Source of the DNA: Streptomyces sp. NBC_00390
Lineage (GTDB): Bacteria; Actinomycetota; Actinomycetes; Streptomycetales; Streptomycetaceae
Assembly: GCF_036057275.1 (NCBI RefSeq)
Contig: NZ_CP107945.1
Coordinates: 1,612,001 to 1,676,000, forward strand
Length of the DNA stretch: 64,000 nucleotides
Reading direction: 5' to 3'
The position numbers were made by a program, and so were the translations under genes. Below the pieces are notes generated by a model. It was not told the origin of the DNA and made no database searches. It saw nothing but the letters and a program-made list of their open reading frames with translations. Every line of letters begins with the position of its first letter. The first letter of the stretch is position 1. This document shows, piece by piece, positions 41,101 through 48,512 of the stretch.

Positions 41101-41912
41101 CCGTGGCCATGGCGGTCGGTGGTGCTGTCGGAGTCGGTGAAGTTCTCGGCCGCGGCGACGCGGCCCTTGAGGTCGGGGTGCTCGGCGTCCACTCCGGTGT
41201 CGAGGACGGCGACCTTGGTGCTCTTGCCGTCGAATCCGGCGGCCCAGGCGAGGTCGGCGCCGACCTGCTTGGTGGAACGCTCCAGTGTGGCCTCGACCTT
41301 GCGGTCCAGCCACAGTTTCTTCAGTCCGGCCGCCGACCGGGAGCGGGTGCCCGTGACATCGGCCCAGAAGTCGGCCGCCTGCTTCTTGTCGGTCATGAGC
41401 GCGACGCCGTTGACGGCGTCGAGGACAAGTCCCTTGTCGGCACCGCGCGGTGTGGCGGGCGCGGAGCGGGCGGCAGCCGCGGTGTAGGTCGCGATCAGCG
41501 GCAGGGAGGTGGCGTGCGCATCGTCGTAGCCCTGGCGGATCAGGCCGGTGACGTTGAACAGTTCTTCGTCGACGCGCCCGGAGGCGAGGGCGTCGACGGC
41601 CTGCTCGGGGTACACGTACAGGTCGTCGCCGGCACGGCGGGTCTGCACCGGCGCGGAGGTGCCGTCCTCACGCGGCAGCACGGCGGCCGACGGCGTACCG
41701 GAACGGTCGCGGCTGACGGCGACCCGGTCACCGGTGATCAGGGTGACCGTCGTCGGCTGCTCGCTGTGCCGGGTCGCGGCCTCGCTGCCGACCAATGGTC
41801 TTTTCCCGGTCGTGTCGTCGTGCGGCCCTGCGGCCACCGACGGCGCGACCGCCGTGACGGCCAGGACGGCGGCTGTCGCCGCCCCCAACGCCGTACGCGA
41901 AATCGGACGCAT
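38166..41912 (-). CDS. Secreted subtilisin-like serine protease (S8) with PA domain
   Basis: The 1248-residue secreted enzyme has a signal peptide MRPISRTALGAATAAVLAVT with cleavage near AVAPSVAA, then a propeptide to about residue 215. In the catalytic domain (about 220-490) the triad is intact: Asp in VAVLDTGVDAEHPDL, His in GHGTHTIS, Ser in SGTSMAAPHVAG, with Asn in VVSAGNSGP as oxyanion residue. A PA domain follows at about 800-890 (AGALAVIVHRTAPGRWLPAT), and beta domains fill the rest. GGGGAG before 41912 supports the start. It is divergent from the LuxR-type gene at 42098, which may regulate it. Streptomycete homologues are large extracellular proteases. Confidence 0.93.
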   Translation of the reverse strand: MRPISRTALGAATAAVLAVTAVAPSVAAGPHDDTTGKRPLVGSEAATRHSEQPTTVTLITGDRVAVSRDRSGTPSAAVLPREDGTSAPVQTRRAGDDLYVYPEQAVDALASGRVDEELFNVTGLIRQGYDDAHATSLPLIATYTAAAARSAPATPRGADKGLVLDAVNGVALMTDKKQAADFWADVTGTRSRSAAGLKKLWLDRKVEATLERSTKQVGADLAWAAGFDGKSTKVAVLDTGVDAEHPDLKGRVAAAENFTDSDSTTDRHGHGTHTISTVGGSGAASDGKKKGVAPGAELISGKVLNDYGSGAESWIIAGMQWAVDQKADVVSMSLGSTAPTDCTDPMSVAAEQLSRTEGTLFVVSAGNSGPALNTVSSPGCAPSVLTVGATDRDDSTARFSSRGPVRASHTLKPEIAAPGVAISAAAAGGRGVYAYQAMSGTSMAAPHVAGAAAVVKQRHPDWSGQQIKAALVSSARSSVPGDVRETGAGRLDVKAAVDATVTGAPAVQGGTFNWPQDSSDRISVEIPYTNSGDKPVTLDLAVRSVTGNDGSRVRSAVARLGDGSVTVPAGATVKVPLTLDPSARIERAQYGDVTGRVVATARGGVSVSTPFSLYVQPETVTLRVKLLDRGGDPAAGSSSLDVVSTDMASGERRFNSGAADQVYTLRPGSYLVSSFITSPDGTVSYLGRPQFELTKDTTVVLDARKAHRLSIDTDRTSETRTTTLAFARSWDDTWLHAGSITGSRLATGFYADVQGRARDGEFEFGSYWRAYAPLIERLSAFPGGELHPLAASAGSVNLDGTGEAEVVDAGGGSPAELEEAGVKGRFALVRLPDESSVATTVARNAKAAGALAVIVHRTAPGRWLPATGFGSAPHPVLGIEAAEAASLLERLAAGPVTLRWKATAKSPFVYNLGFTEDGPVTSHRTYRVHDDKLGRNEATYHAMGVKTDYIDSVVAYRPTGTGVSLGIADLVPAPGTRTEYYTAGDTSFGHYVSSSFPWGEFMIDPARTHRAGEVGEETWYGGVITPVAPRDASGKQALAAERQGNLIGAATAFWGDSDHAGMAGSFGDIGNLRLTRNGEEIGTSPYPFGVFEVPAEEAEYELTQTTMKVGQPAAVWKRSTQVQTAWTFRSKLDENVYSQGLPLLFPAYRLPEDGLKTVAAKDGQRIALSASGHAGYEAAALTAAKVSYSYDGGETWTEAVTHRQGDDAWTATVNHADAAGRPVTLKTELTDARGNSVTQLVVDAYAVR

Positions 41913-42097
41913 CGCTCTCCCCATCTGAATCCGGCCGGAAAAGGGCACAAGGGCCCTACGGCCGAAGGCTGTTGGTGCTGCGGTGGCGCCACCTTGGCAG
42001 AGGGGCGGGCGGTACAGGGATGATGTACGCGGCGGGTTTACGCCGTGGCCACTTTCCGCCACGACGGCCCATACATGCACGTCCGGGAGGGGTCACG

Positions 42098-43096
42098 GTG
42101 CTGGCAGCGATTGGGCTCGACGAGAAACAGGAGTCGGCGTACCGCGCGTTGGTCGCGCTGGGTGCGGCCGAGGTGGGCGATCTGGCGCACCGGCTGGCAC
42201 TGCCGGAGCCGGACACGGAACGTGCCCTGCGCCGGCTGGAGCAGCACGGGCTCGCCGCGCAGTCGTCGGCGCGCACCGGGCGCTGGGTGGCCGCGCCTCC
42301 GGGCGTGGCGCTGGGTGCGCTGCTCAACCAGCAGCGGCACGAACTGGAGCAGGCGGAGCTGGCGGCGGCTCTGCTGGCGCAGGAGTACCGGGTGGAGTCG
42401 GACGAGCCCGCGGTGCACGACCTGGTGGAGGTGGTGACGGGGGCGAGCGCCGTCGCGCACCGCTTCGTGCAGTTGCAGCTGGGCGCGACGGAGGAGGTGT
42501 GCGCACTGGTGACCGGCAAGCCGATCGCCGTCACCGGCATGGACAACGAGGCGGAGGAGAAGGCGGCCACCCGCGGGGTCACGTACCGGGTCGTCATCGA
42601 GCGCGAGGTGCTGGCGCCGCCGGACGGCATCACCGAAGTGAGCGCGGCTCTGGGCCGGGACGAGCAGGTCCGGGTGGTGGACCGGGTGCCGACGAAGCTC
42701 GTCGTCGCCGACCGGGTGCTCGCGATGGTGCCCCTGAACCGCCGCGGCGCCGAACCCGCGGCCCTGGTCGTCCATGCGAGCGGGCTGCTGGAGTCGCTGA
42801 CGGGGCTGTTCGAGTCGGTGTGGCGGGATGCCGTGCCGCTGCGCCTCGGCGGGCGCGGCGAAGTCAGCGAGCAGGACAGCACCGGGCCCGATGCCACGGA
42901 TCTCGAGGTCCTGTCGCTGTTGCTCGCCGGGATGACGGACGCGGCCGTCGCCAAGCAGCTGGACCTGGGGCTGCGGACCGTGCAGCGCCGGGTGAAGGGG
43001 CTGATGGAGCTCACCGGAGTGTCGACCCGGCTGCAGCTCGGCTGGCATGCGTACGCGAAGGGCTGGGTGGCTCGCGACCTGCGGGAACGCCCCTGA
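42098..43096 (+). CDS. LuxR-type regulator with TrmB-like N terminus
   Basis: The 332-residue protein begins with a winged-helix TrmB-like segment (MLAAIGLDEKQESAYRALVA, AEVGDLAHRLALPEPDTERA, LRRLEQHGLAAQ). A middle domain of about 190 residues follows, and a C-terminal LuxR HTH ends it (DLEVLSLLLAGMTDAAVAKQ, LDLGLRTVQRRVKGLMELTG). Two DNA-binding modules in one chain are typical of this streptomycete group. The GTG at 42098 has GGGAGGGG ahead. Being divergent from the S8 protease suggests control of that gene. The last ten codons are duplicated just past the stop (see repeat at 43067-43131). Confidence 0.82.
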   Translation: MLAAIGLDEKQESAYRALVALGAAEVGDLAHRLALPEPDTERALRRLEQHGLAAQSSARTGRWVAAPPGVALGALLNQQRHELEQAELAAALLAQEYRVESDEPAVHDLVEVVTGASAVAHRFVQLQLGATEEVCALVTGKPIAVTGMDNEAEEKAATRGVTYRVVIEREVLAPPDGITEVSAALGRDEQVRVVDRVPTKLVVADRVLAMVPLNRRGAEPAALVVHASGLLESLTGLFESVWRDAVPLRLGGRGEVSEQDSTGPDATDLEVLSLLLAGMTDAAVAKQLDLGLRTVQRRVKGLMELTGVSTRLQLGWHAYAKGWVARDLRERP

Positions 43097-43131
43097 ATTG
43101 CGTGATTCGCGACCTGCGTGAACGCTTCTGA
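43067..43131. repeat. Direct repeat of the last 10 codons of the LuxR-type gene
   Basis: Bases 43067-43096 (translated VARDLRERP-stop) and 43102-43131 (VIRDLRERF-stop) match at about 25 of 30 positions, including the stop codon. Confidence 0.8.
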
Positions 43132-43148
43132 TCCTGCACCCTTGGCAG

Positions 43149-43631
43149 ATGGGCGTGTGGCAGCTGCTGATGGTGGGCGGGGTGATGCTGCTGGGTCTTC
43201 TAGGGGTGCTGGTCCCGGGTGTGCCGGGGCCCTGGCTGGTGTGGGCAGCGATGCTGTGGTGGTCGCTGCATGTGAAGACCGGTCTCGCCTGGGCGCTGCT
43301 GGTGGGCTCGACCGGCGTACTGCTGCTCACCCAGGTCGTGGTGTGGCTGCTGCCGCCACGCCGGCTGCGTGGTGTGGGCATCACCCGCCGGATGGCCGTA
43401 TTCGCGGGCGCGGGCGCGCTGCTGGGCTTCTTCCTGGTGCCGGTGGTGGGGGCTGTACCGGGATTCATCGGGGGGATCTACGGCTCCGAGCGCATCCGTC
43501 TGGGCGGGCACGGCCCGGCGAAGGCGGCCACACAGGCGGTGATGCGGGCCGCCGGCACGAGTGTGCTGGTGGAGCTGTTCGCGTGCCTGCTGGTGGTGGG
43601 GGCGTGGATGGGCGCGGTGATGTGGGGCTGA
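43149..43631 (+). CDS. DUF456 membrane protein
   Basis: The 160-residue integral membrane protein has about four helices and the DUF456 pattern: a Gly/Pro-rich start LLMVGGVMLLGLLGVLVPGV-PGPWLVW, and the motif GAVPGFIGGIYGSERIRLG (about residues 102-120). The last helix is TSVLVELFACLLVVGAWMGA. The function of the family is unknown. The ATG at 43149 comes shortly after the duplicated tail of the regulator gene, so cotranscription is likely. Confidence 0.88.
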   Translation: MGVWQLLMVGGVMLLGLLGVLVPGVPGPWLVWAAMLWWSLHVKTGLAWALLVGSTGVLLLTQVVVWLLPPRRLRGVGITRRMAVFAGAGALLGFFLVPVVGAVPGFIGGIYGSERIRLGGHGPAKAATQAVMRAAGTSVLVELFACLLVVGAWMGAVMWG

Positions 43632-43785
43632 GTCCCGAGGTCGAAGCCCGCCCGCCGAGCCTGGCCCGAACATCCTGAGCTGTGCATACGCCATGTCATG
43701 CTCGCCGGCCCGGTCGGAGGTCCTAGGCCGCGGCTCGGACCGTGAGCCGATGCGGAGGGCGGCGTACCCGTGTGAGGCTGCCTGT

Positions 43786-44151
43786 ATGGCGGAATTCAGC
43801 GCAGCCGAGCGCACGTATCTCTCCTCCCAGCGACTGGGGCGGCTGGCGACGGTCGATCCGGGCGGCCAGCCACAGGCGAACCCGGTCGGATTCTTCCCGC
43901 AGCCGGACGGGACCATCCTGATCGGCGGCTACGCCCTCGCCTCGACGAAGAAATGGCGCAACCTCAAGGCCAACCCGAAGGTCGCCCTCGTGGTGGACGA
44001 CATCCTGAGCGTCCGTCCGTGGAAGGTGCGCGGCGTCGAGATCCGCGGCGAGGCGGAGCTGCTGACGGGCCCGCACGACCTGGGCCCGCACTTCAGTGAC
44101 GAGCTGATCCGTATCCACCCCGGGAAGATCTACAGCTGGGGTCTGGAGTGA
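43786..44151 (+). CDS. PPOX-class (F420-dependent type) oxidoreductase
   Basis: The 121-residue split-barrel protein is of the PNPOx-like family that binds F420 or FMN. Typical features are LSSQRLGRLATVDPGGQPQA, NPVGFFPQPDGTILIGGYAL and KKWRNLKANPKVALVVDDIL. The C-terminal VRGVEIRGEAELL and IHPGKIYSWGLE close the barrel. Actinobacterial members often use F420. The ATG at 43786 starts the conserved MAEFSAAER. It converges on rsgA with a 15-bp terminator between; the substrate is unknown. Confidence 0.88.
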   Translation: MAEFSAAERTYLSSQRLGRLATVDPGGQPQANPVGFFPQPDGTILIGGYALASTKKWRNLKANPKVALVVDDILSVRPWKVRGVEIRGEAELLTGPHDLGPHFSDELIRIHPGKIYSWGLE

Positions 44152-44200
44152 CCGGCTCCGTGTGCGGCCCGCACGGGGGTCGGGTCGCACACGGAGCCGG
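44152..44200. terminator. Bidirectional terminator, 15-bp stem
   Basis: CCGGCTCCGTGTGCG (44152-44166) pairs perfectly with CGCACACGGAGCCGG (44186-44200). It separates the PPOX gene and rsgA, which converge. Confidence 0.88.
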
Positions 44201-44209
44201 CCGGGGGTG

Positions 44210-45373
44210 TCAGCGGACGCGGCCGCGCTTGGCCTGCATGGAGGCACGGCCCTCGGCGCCCCGCAGTTTCCAGCCGCGCAGGACCTCTGCGCGCAGCCGG
44301 GCGTCCGTCTTGGCGACGATCCGCTGGTTCTCGCGCAGCAGCTTGCGGTAGCTGTCCAGACGGCGTTCCGGAAGGGAACCGTCCTGGATGGCCTCCAGGA
44401 CTGCGCAGCCGGGCTCCGACTCATGGGCGCAGTCGTGGAAACGGCAGCCCTCGGCAAGCTCCTCGATCTCCGAGAAGACCTGGCCGACTCCGGCCTCCGC
44501 GTCCCACAGGCCGACGCCGCGCAGCCCCGGGGTGTCGATCAGCACACCGCCGCCGGGCAGCACGAGCAGATTGCGGGTCGTGGTCGTGTGCCGGCCCTTG
44601 CCGTCGACGTCGCGGGTGGCCTGAACGTCCATCACCTCCTCGCCCAACAGGGCGTTGGCGAGGGTGGACTTGCCGGCGCCGGAGGCCCCGAGCAGCACAC
44701 TGGCGCCGTCGCAGAGCATCGCGCTGAGCACGTCGATGCCCTCTCCGGTCGTGGAGCTGACCGGCAGCACCTGCACTCCGGGCGCGGTCGTCTCCACGTC
44801 CTGGACGAGGTAGGACAGACCGGTGGCGTCCGGGACGAGATCGCACTTGGTGAGCACGACGAGCGGCCGGGCGCCGCTCGCCCAGGAACGTGCTGACGTG
44901 TGCAGCAGCGCATCACCGCTGGAGCTGGACATCGCGAGGGCGAGGAACCGCTCGATGCGCCCGAGGTCGAGTTCGACCGCGAGCGACACGCAGATGACGA
45001 TGTGGTCGATGTTGGTGGCCAGCACCTGGCCCTCGGAACGCTTGGACGACGTCGACCGCACGAAGGCAGTGCGTCGCGGCAACAATGTCCGCACATACCG
45101 CGGATCGCCACCTTCAGGGTCGACAGCGACCCAGTCCCCCGTGCACACGACTTTCATCGGGTCACGGGGCACAACGAACTCGGTGTCGGCACGGACGATC
45201 CCTGCCGGGGTGACGACATCGCACTGACCACGGTCGACACGTACGACACGGCCAGGCAGCAGGCCCTGCTCCGCGTACGGGGCGAACTCGGCCTCCCAGC
45301 CCTCGTCCCAGCCGTACGGAGCGAGGGAATGCGAAGACGACGAGGACGAACCAATGAGAGAAGAGAAAGACAA
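44210..45373 (-). CDS. rsgA: RsgA, ribosome small-subunit maturation GTPase
   Basis: This is a circularly permuted GTPase that checks late 30S assembly. In the 387-residue protein an OB-fold (about 40-95) precedes the GTPase domain, where the G4 motif (LTKCD) comes before G1 (GASGAGKSTLANAL) and G3 (DTPGLRG), as expected for this permuted class. The C-terminal zinc domain has CRFHDCAHESEPGC. The TTG start is supported by AAGGG six bases ahead. The first 20 residues are Ser-rich (MSFSSLIGSSSSSSHSLAPY). A 23-codon frame lies 61 bases upstream on the same strand. Confidence 0.93.
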   Translation of the reverse strand: MSFSSLIGSSSSSSHSLAPYGWDEGWEAEFAPYAEQGLLPGRVVRVDRGQCDVVTPAGIVRADTEFVVPRDPMKVVCTGDWVAVDPEGGDPRYVRTLLPRRTAFVRSTSSKRSEGQVLATNIDHIVICVSLAVELDLGRIERFLALAMSSSSGDALLHTSARSWASGARPLVVLTKCDLVPDATGLSYLVQDVETTAPGVQVLPVSSTTGEGIDVLSAMLCDGASVLLGASGAGKSTLANALLGEEVMDVQATRDVDGKGRHTTTTRNLLVLPGGGVLIDTPGLRGVGLWDAEAGVGQVFSEIEELAEGCRFHDCAHESEPGCAVLEAIQDGSLPERRLDSYRKLLRENQRIVAKTDARLRAEVLRGWKLRGAEGRASMQAKRGRVR

Positions 45374-45434
45374 GGGAGACCCTTCACAAGGGTGGCCCCG
45401 GCTCCGCGCTCGACGGCGCGGATGAAGAGAGAGG

Positions 45435-45506
45435 TCAGCCGGAGGCCACGAAGGTGGACTGGATGAACTTCCGGATGCGGGCAGCGCCCATCTCGACGAC
45501 AGCCAT
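45435..45506 (-). CDS. 23-residue peptide upstream of rsgA with perfect ribosome site
   Basis: This short frame encodes MAVVEMGAARIRKFIQSTFV followed by ASG, an amphipathic basic helix. Its ATG follows the full anti-Shine-Dalgarno complement AGGAGGT by seven bases, the strongest ribosome site I saw in the window. It stops 61 bases before the TTG of rsgA. It may be a leader peptide controlling rsgA or a free-standing small protein. It is too short for codon statistics. I know no characterised homologue. Confidence 0.55.
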   Translation of the reverse strand: MAVVEMGAARIRKFIQSTFVASG

Positions 45507-45731
45507 CGGTCACACCTCCTGGTCTTGCTCAGCCGGCGGCGGCCAACTGGCCGCCAAGGGAACGAAGCAAACCTTAGCTTCAGGCTTCAGCCGGACGCCA
45601 ACCCTTTCGTGCCCACCAGCGCGCCGGCTCCTCAGGCGCCGCGAAGGACCGTCACACGGCCTGCGGCACCGACTCATTGCACCGCTCACCGATGAAGCCG
45701 CACATCCCTGCCGAAATCCGGGCTCGCTACG

Positions 45732-45985
45732 ATGTCCGGCGTGTGCGCAAACATCGTGGTCGCCGAAGACGACGCGAAGCAGGCCGAACTGGTGCGCCGC
45801 TATCTGGAGCACGAGGGACACACGGTGACGGTCGTCGAGGACGGCCGGACGGCTCTGGACGAGGTTCGGTGCGAGGAACCCGACCTGCTCGTTCTCGACG
45901 TGATGATGCCCCGCGCCAACGGCCTCGACGTGGTGCGGATTCTGCGCGCCGAGTGCCGGGAGGTGCCGGTGCTGATGCTGCCGGC
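45732..45985 (+). pseudogene. Truncated response regulator receiver domain
   Basis: The frame encodes a good receiver start: NIVVAEDDAKQAELVRRYLE, then LLVLDVMMPRANGLDVVRIL with the phospho-acceptor Asp. It breaks off after VPVLML, at about residue 85, where TARDD and the K of the switch should follow. The frame continues as unrelated Arg/Gly-rich sequence to 46139. No DNA-binding domain is present, so it is a broken gene fragment. Confidence 0.7.
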
Positions 45986-46515
45986 AGGGCCGCAAGGGCG
46001 TGAAGCTGGACCTGGACCTGTCCTGGGACCGGGGATACGGGCAGAACGGCACGGGCGTCGGCCGGCCGGCCGTGCTCCCCGTGCCCGAGAGCGGCACCTC
46101 CGAGGAGACGGCGGGCGAGCAGCAAGCTGCCGCGGATGAAGCAGCCCCGGCAGGACCGGCCAAGGAGAAATCGGGTGCGCTCGGCGGGCTCGGCGAGCGT
46201 CCCCCCGAGGCCCGCAGCAGCGGGGACGACCGGGCCGTAGCCGCCTGCGTCGCCAGCGCCCGCCGCGAACAGCTGATCACCCATGTCGCCGCCCCCGCAC
46301 TGCTGTTCATCGACGGCCCCGGCACCGTCAGCGCGCCCGGTTTCGATCTCTCACCGGCCAACAACGCACGCATCGCCGGGGTCAGTGGGCGGGCGCCGGC
46401 TCGGGCCCTGGGCCGCGGTGCCGGCGTCGGCACGGCGCGTGTGTTTTCGGAGTGCCCGTCAGCCGTTTGGCGAAGGCCGCCGGTTCACCATGCGACTGCG
46501 TCATGCAGATCCTGA
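45976..46515 (+). pseudogene. Orphan coding-like fragment, unknown origin
   Basis: A frame shifted by one base from the receiver fragment opens at 45976. It has strong G/C third positions to about 46440 (KLDLDLSWDRGYGQNGTGVG, then an acidic linker, then REQLITHVAAPALLFIDGPG). I do not recognise it, and no good start is visible (a GTG at 46000 lacks a ribosome site). With the receiver fragment it looks like rearrangement debris. It could also be a real but unknown gene. Confidence 0.3.
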
Positions 46516-46600
46516 TCGGCACGGCGCGGCAACCGCAACACAACCCGGGGGCAGACGACCCCGCACCGGCGAACGAGCCGGCCTGGACCGCTTCTCGAGG

Positions 46601-47524
46601 TCAGTTCGGCTGCCGACGGGCCTGCTTCACTTCGCGGGCGATCGCCCAGGCGTCCGCTACCGGGCCCACATGCCCGAGCTTGTCGGGGTTGATCACCGAG
46701 CGGATCGTCTGGATCTGCCCGTCGAGTACATCGAGCGTCAGGGTCTGGAGCACCTTGCCGTCCCGGGCGTGGAGGATCGCGCCCGGCTGACCGTTGACCT
46801 CGCGCGGCTCGAACGTCACGCCGATCCGGCATATCCGGGGGAAGACGGAGGCAAGGAGCCGGGCCACGTTCCCGGCGCCGATGACGGTCCTGGCAAGCTG
46901 CGGGGCCTTGCCGCCGCCGTCTCCGACCAGCTGCACATCGGCGGCCAGCAGATCCTGGAGCCCGCCCACGTCGCCGTCCTTCAGCGCGTCGAAGAACCGC
47001 GTCGCCAACTCCTGGCGCTCCTGCCGGTCCGCTTCGAACCGCGGCCGCCCGGCCTCCATGTGCCGCCGCGCCCGAACCAGCAGCTGCCGGCACGCCGCCT
47101 CGGACCGCCCCACCGCCGCGGCGACGTCGTCGAACCCGAATCCGAACACCTCCCGCAGCACGAACACCGCCCGCTCCAGCGGGCTGAGCCGCTCCAGCAG
47201 CAACAGCGCCGCCATCGACACCGAGTCGGCCAGCTCCACCGACCGCGCCGGATCCTGATACGGATCACTCAGCAGAGGCTCGGGAAACCACGGGCCCACG
47301 TACTCCTCCCGCCGCACCCGCGCGGAGCGCAGCACATCGATCGAGATCCGCGTCACCGCGGCCGACAGAAAAGCCTTGGTCGACATCGGCCGGGTCGCCG
47401 AGCCGTCAAAGCGCAGCCACGTCTCCTGCACCGCATCCTCGGCCTCACCCACACTGCCCAGAATCCGATAGGCGATCGAAAACAGCAGCGGCCGCAGCTC
47501 CTCGAACTCCTCGACCTTGCTCAC
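46601..47524 (-). CDS. sigJ: ECF41-family sigma factor (SigJ type)
   Basis: The 307-residue sigma factor has regions 2 and 4 plus a SnoaL-like C-terminal domain, as in ECF41 proteins. Region 2 is FEELRPLLFSIAYRILGSVG followed by EAEDAVQETWLRF; region 4 is LSPLERAVFVLREVFGFGFD then DVAAAVGRSEAACRQLLVRA. The ECF41 signature motifs are visible: FPEPL in the linker (usually WLPEPL), DGGGK and NPDKL. The C-terminal domain replaces a separate anti-sigma factor and tunes activity. The GTG at 47524 has GGGGAG five bases ahead. The partner gene at 47677-48150 and its ECF41 promoter lie directly upstream. Confidence 0.92.
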   Translation of the reverse strand: MSKVEEFEELRPLLFSIAYRILGSVGEAEDAVQETWLRFDGSATRPMSTKAFLSAAVTRISIDVLRSARVRREEYVGPWFPEPLLSDPYQDPARSVELADSVSMAALLLLERLSPLERAVFVLREVFGFGFDDVAAAVGRSEAACRQLLVRARRHMEAGRPRFEADRQERQELATRFFDALKDGDVGGLQDLLAADVQLVGDGGGKAPQLARTVIGAGNVARLLASVFPRICRIGVTFEPREVNGQPGAILHARDGKVLQTLTLDVLDGQIQTIRSVINPDKLGHVGPVADAWAIAREVKQARRQPN

Positions 47525-47631
47525 ACCGACTCCCCTCCCCCTGACGCCCTCCCCTGCCGTACTCGCCGGCGCAGGCGTCTTCCGGTGATCATCCGGACCA
47601 CCGGCGGCCAGAGTAGCGCCGCGAGTCCGGG

Positions 47632-47661
47632 GGCTCGGAGCCCGCAGCCGGGCTCCGAGCC
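47632..47661 (-). terminator. Hairpin between the decarboxylase-like gene and sigJ
   Basis: Perfect 13-bp stem GGCTCGGAGCCCG (47632-47644) and CGGGCTCCGAGCC (47649-47661), 4-base loop, 16 bases past the stop. It may limit read-through into the sigma gene. Confidence 0.78.
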
Positions 47662-47676
47662 GGTTACTGATGCCGT

Positions 47677-48150
47677 TCAGTGGAACTGCCCGGGCTCGTA
47701 GTCGCCGGCCGGCTGCTGGGCGATGATGTTCAGCCGGTTCGCCATGTTCATGAGGGAGACCAGGACCACCAGGGCAGTGAGCTGCTCCTCGTCGTAGTGC
47801 TTGGCGGCAGACGCCCACACCGCGTCGCTGACCCCACCGGCAGCATCCGCGACCCGGGTCCCCTCCTCCGCCACCTCCAGTGCGGCACGCTCGGCCTCGG
47901 TGAAGACCGTGGCCTCCCGCCACGCCGCCACCAGGTTCAGCCGCACCGATGTCTCGCCGGCCGCGGCGGCCTCTTTGGTGTGCATGTCGATGCAGGCGGC
48001 GCAGCCGTTGATCTGACTCACGCGAAGCGCCACCAGCTCCTGCGTGCCGGCAGGCAGAGGCGAGTCCTTGAGCGTCTTCCCTGCCGACATGAAGTACTTG
48101 AAGGCCTTGCCGGCGGTCGGGCTGGCGAAGTAGTTCAGTCGCGCGTCCAT
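47677..48150 (-). CDS. Carboxymuconolactone decarboxylase family protein (AhpD-like)
   Basis: The 157-residue protein has the AhpD core with the redox CxxC: INGCAACIDMHTKEA (about residues 48-62). It opens MDARLNYFASPTAGKAFKYF. Family members are either lactone decarboxylases or peroxide-related disulfide reductases; the CxxC and following His favour the latter. GAGGAG precedes the ATG by six bases. It is the classical target gene of ECF41 sigma factors, and an ECF41 promoter sits just upstream. Confidence 0.92.
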   Translation of the reverse strand: MDARLNYFASPTAGKAFKYFMSAGKTLKDSPLPAGTQELVALRVSQINGCAACIDMHTKEAAAAGETSVRLNLVAAWREATVFTEAERAALEVAEEGTRVADAAGGVSDAVWASAAKHYDEEQLTALVVLVSLMNMANRLNIIAQQPAGDYEPGQFH

Positions 48151-48190
48151 GGTGTGCTCCTCTGCGGTCGTCAGTGGCTACACCCCCTGA

Positions 48191-48217
48191 GACGGGGCGG
48201 CCCGACCCTCTGTGACA
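48191..48217 (-). promoter_or_regulatory. ECF41 promoter of the decarboxylase-like gene
   Basis: Reading on the minus strand: TGTCACA (48217-48211), exactly 16 bases, then CGTC (48194-48191). This equals the ECF41 consensus TGTCACA-N16-CGTC. The -10 element lies about 41 bases before the ATG. Confidence 0.9.
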
Positions 48218-48257
48218 TGGACGAATGTGACCTGCGTCTCCCCACCGTCGGCGCACG

Positions 48258-48350
48258 TCACCCGGCGACATACTCGACGTCCACGATCAGCACGGCGTCC
48301 TCGCGGAAGCGGCGCCTCGGCTGGAGCAGGAGCTCATGACCCTCGCTCAC
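48258..48350 (-). pseudogene. 30-codon remnant of an unidentified gene
   Basis: From a GTG at 48350 the frame reads VSEGHELLLQPRRRFREDAV then LIVDVEYVAG-stop. Third positions are coding-like, and it resembles the end of a longer protein. No start signal or domain is visible. Confidence 0.25.
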
Positions 48351-48466
48351 GCGCGGGCAGGACCAGGGTCTGTTGCGACGCGACGGGTGGCAATCAGGCC
48401 GGATGGGCGGTGGCACCCGTGTGCGCCGGACAGGTCGGGCCGCCCGGCGCACACGGCCCACGGCGG

Positions 48467-48501
48467 GCGGGCTGCCTGCCGTCGAGAGGCAGGCAGCCCG
48501 C
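48467..48501 (-). terminator. Terminator of the lamin-tail gene
   Basis: A 14-bp perfect stem (48467-48480 with 48488-48501) and 7-base loop GTCGAGA, about 12 bases past the stop. Confidence 0.85.
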
Positions 48502-48512
48502 TGCCGTCCGTG

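Noticed and set aside
37212..42023. A 1603-codon open frame on the plus strand
   Set aside because: It lies antisense to the PP2C-like and S8 protease genes, whose domains are clear, and its product is low-complexity. It is an artefact of high GC.
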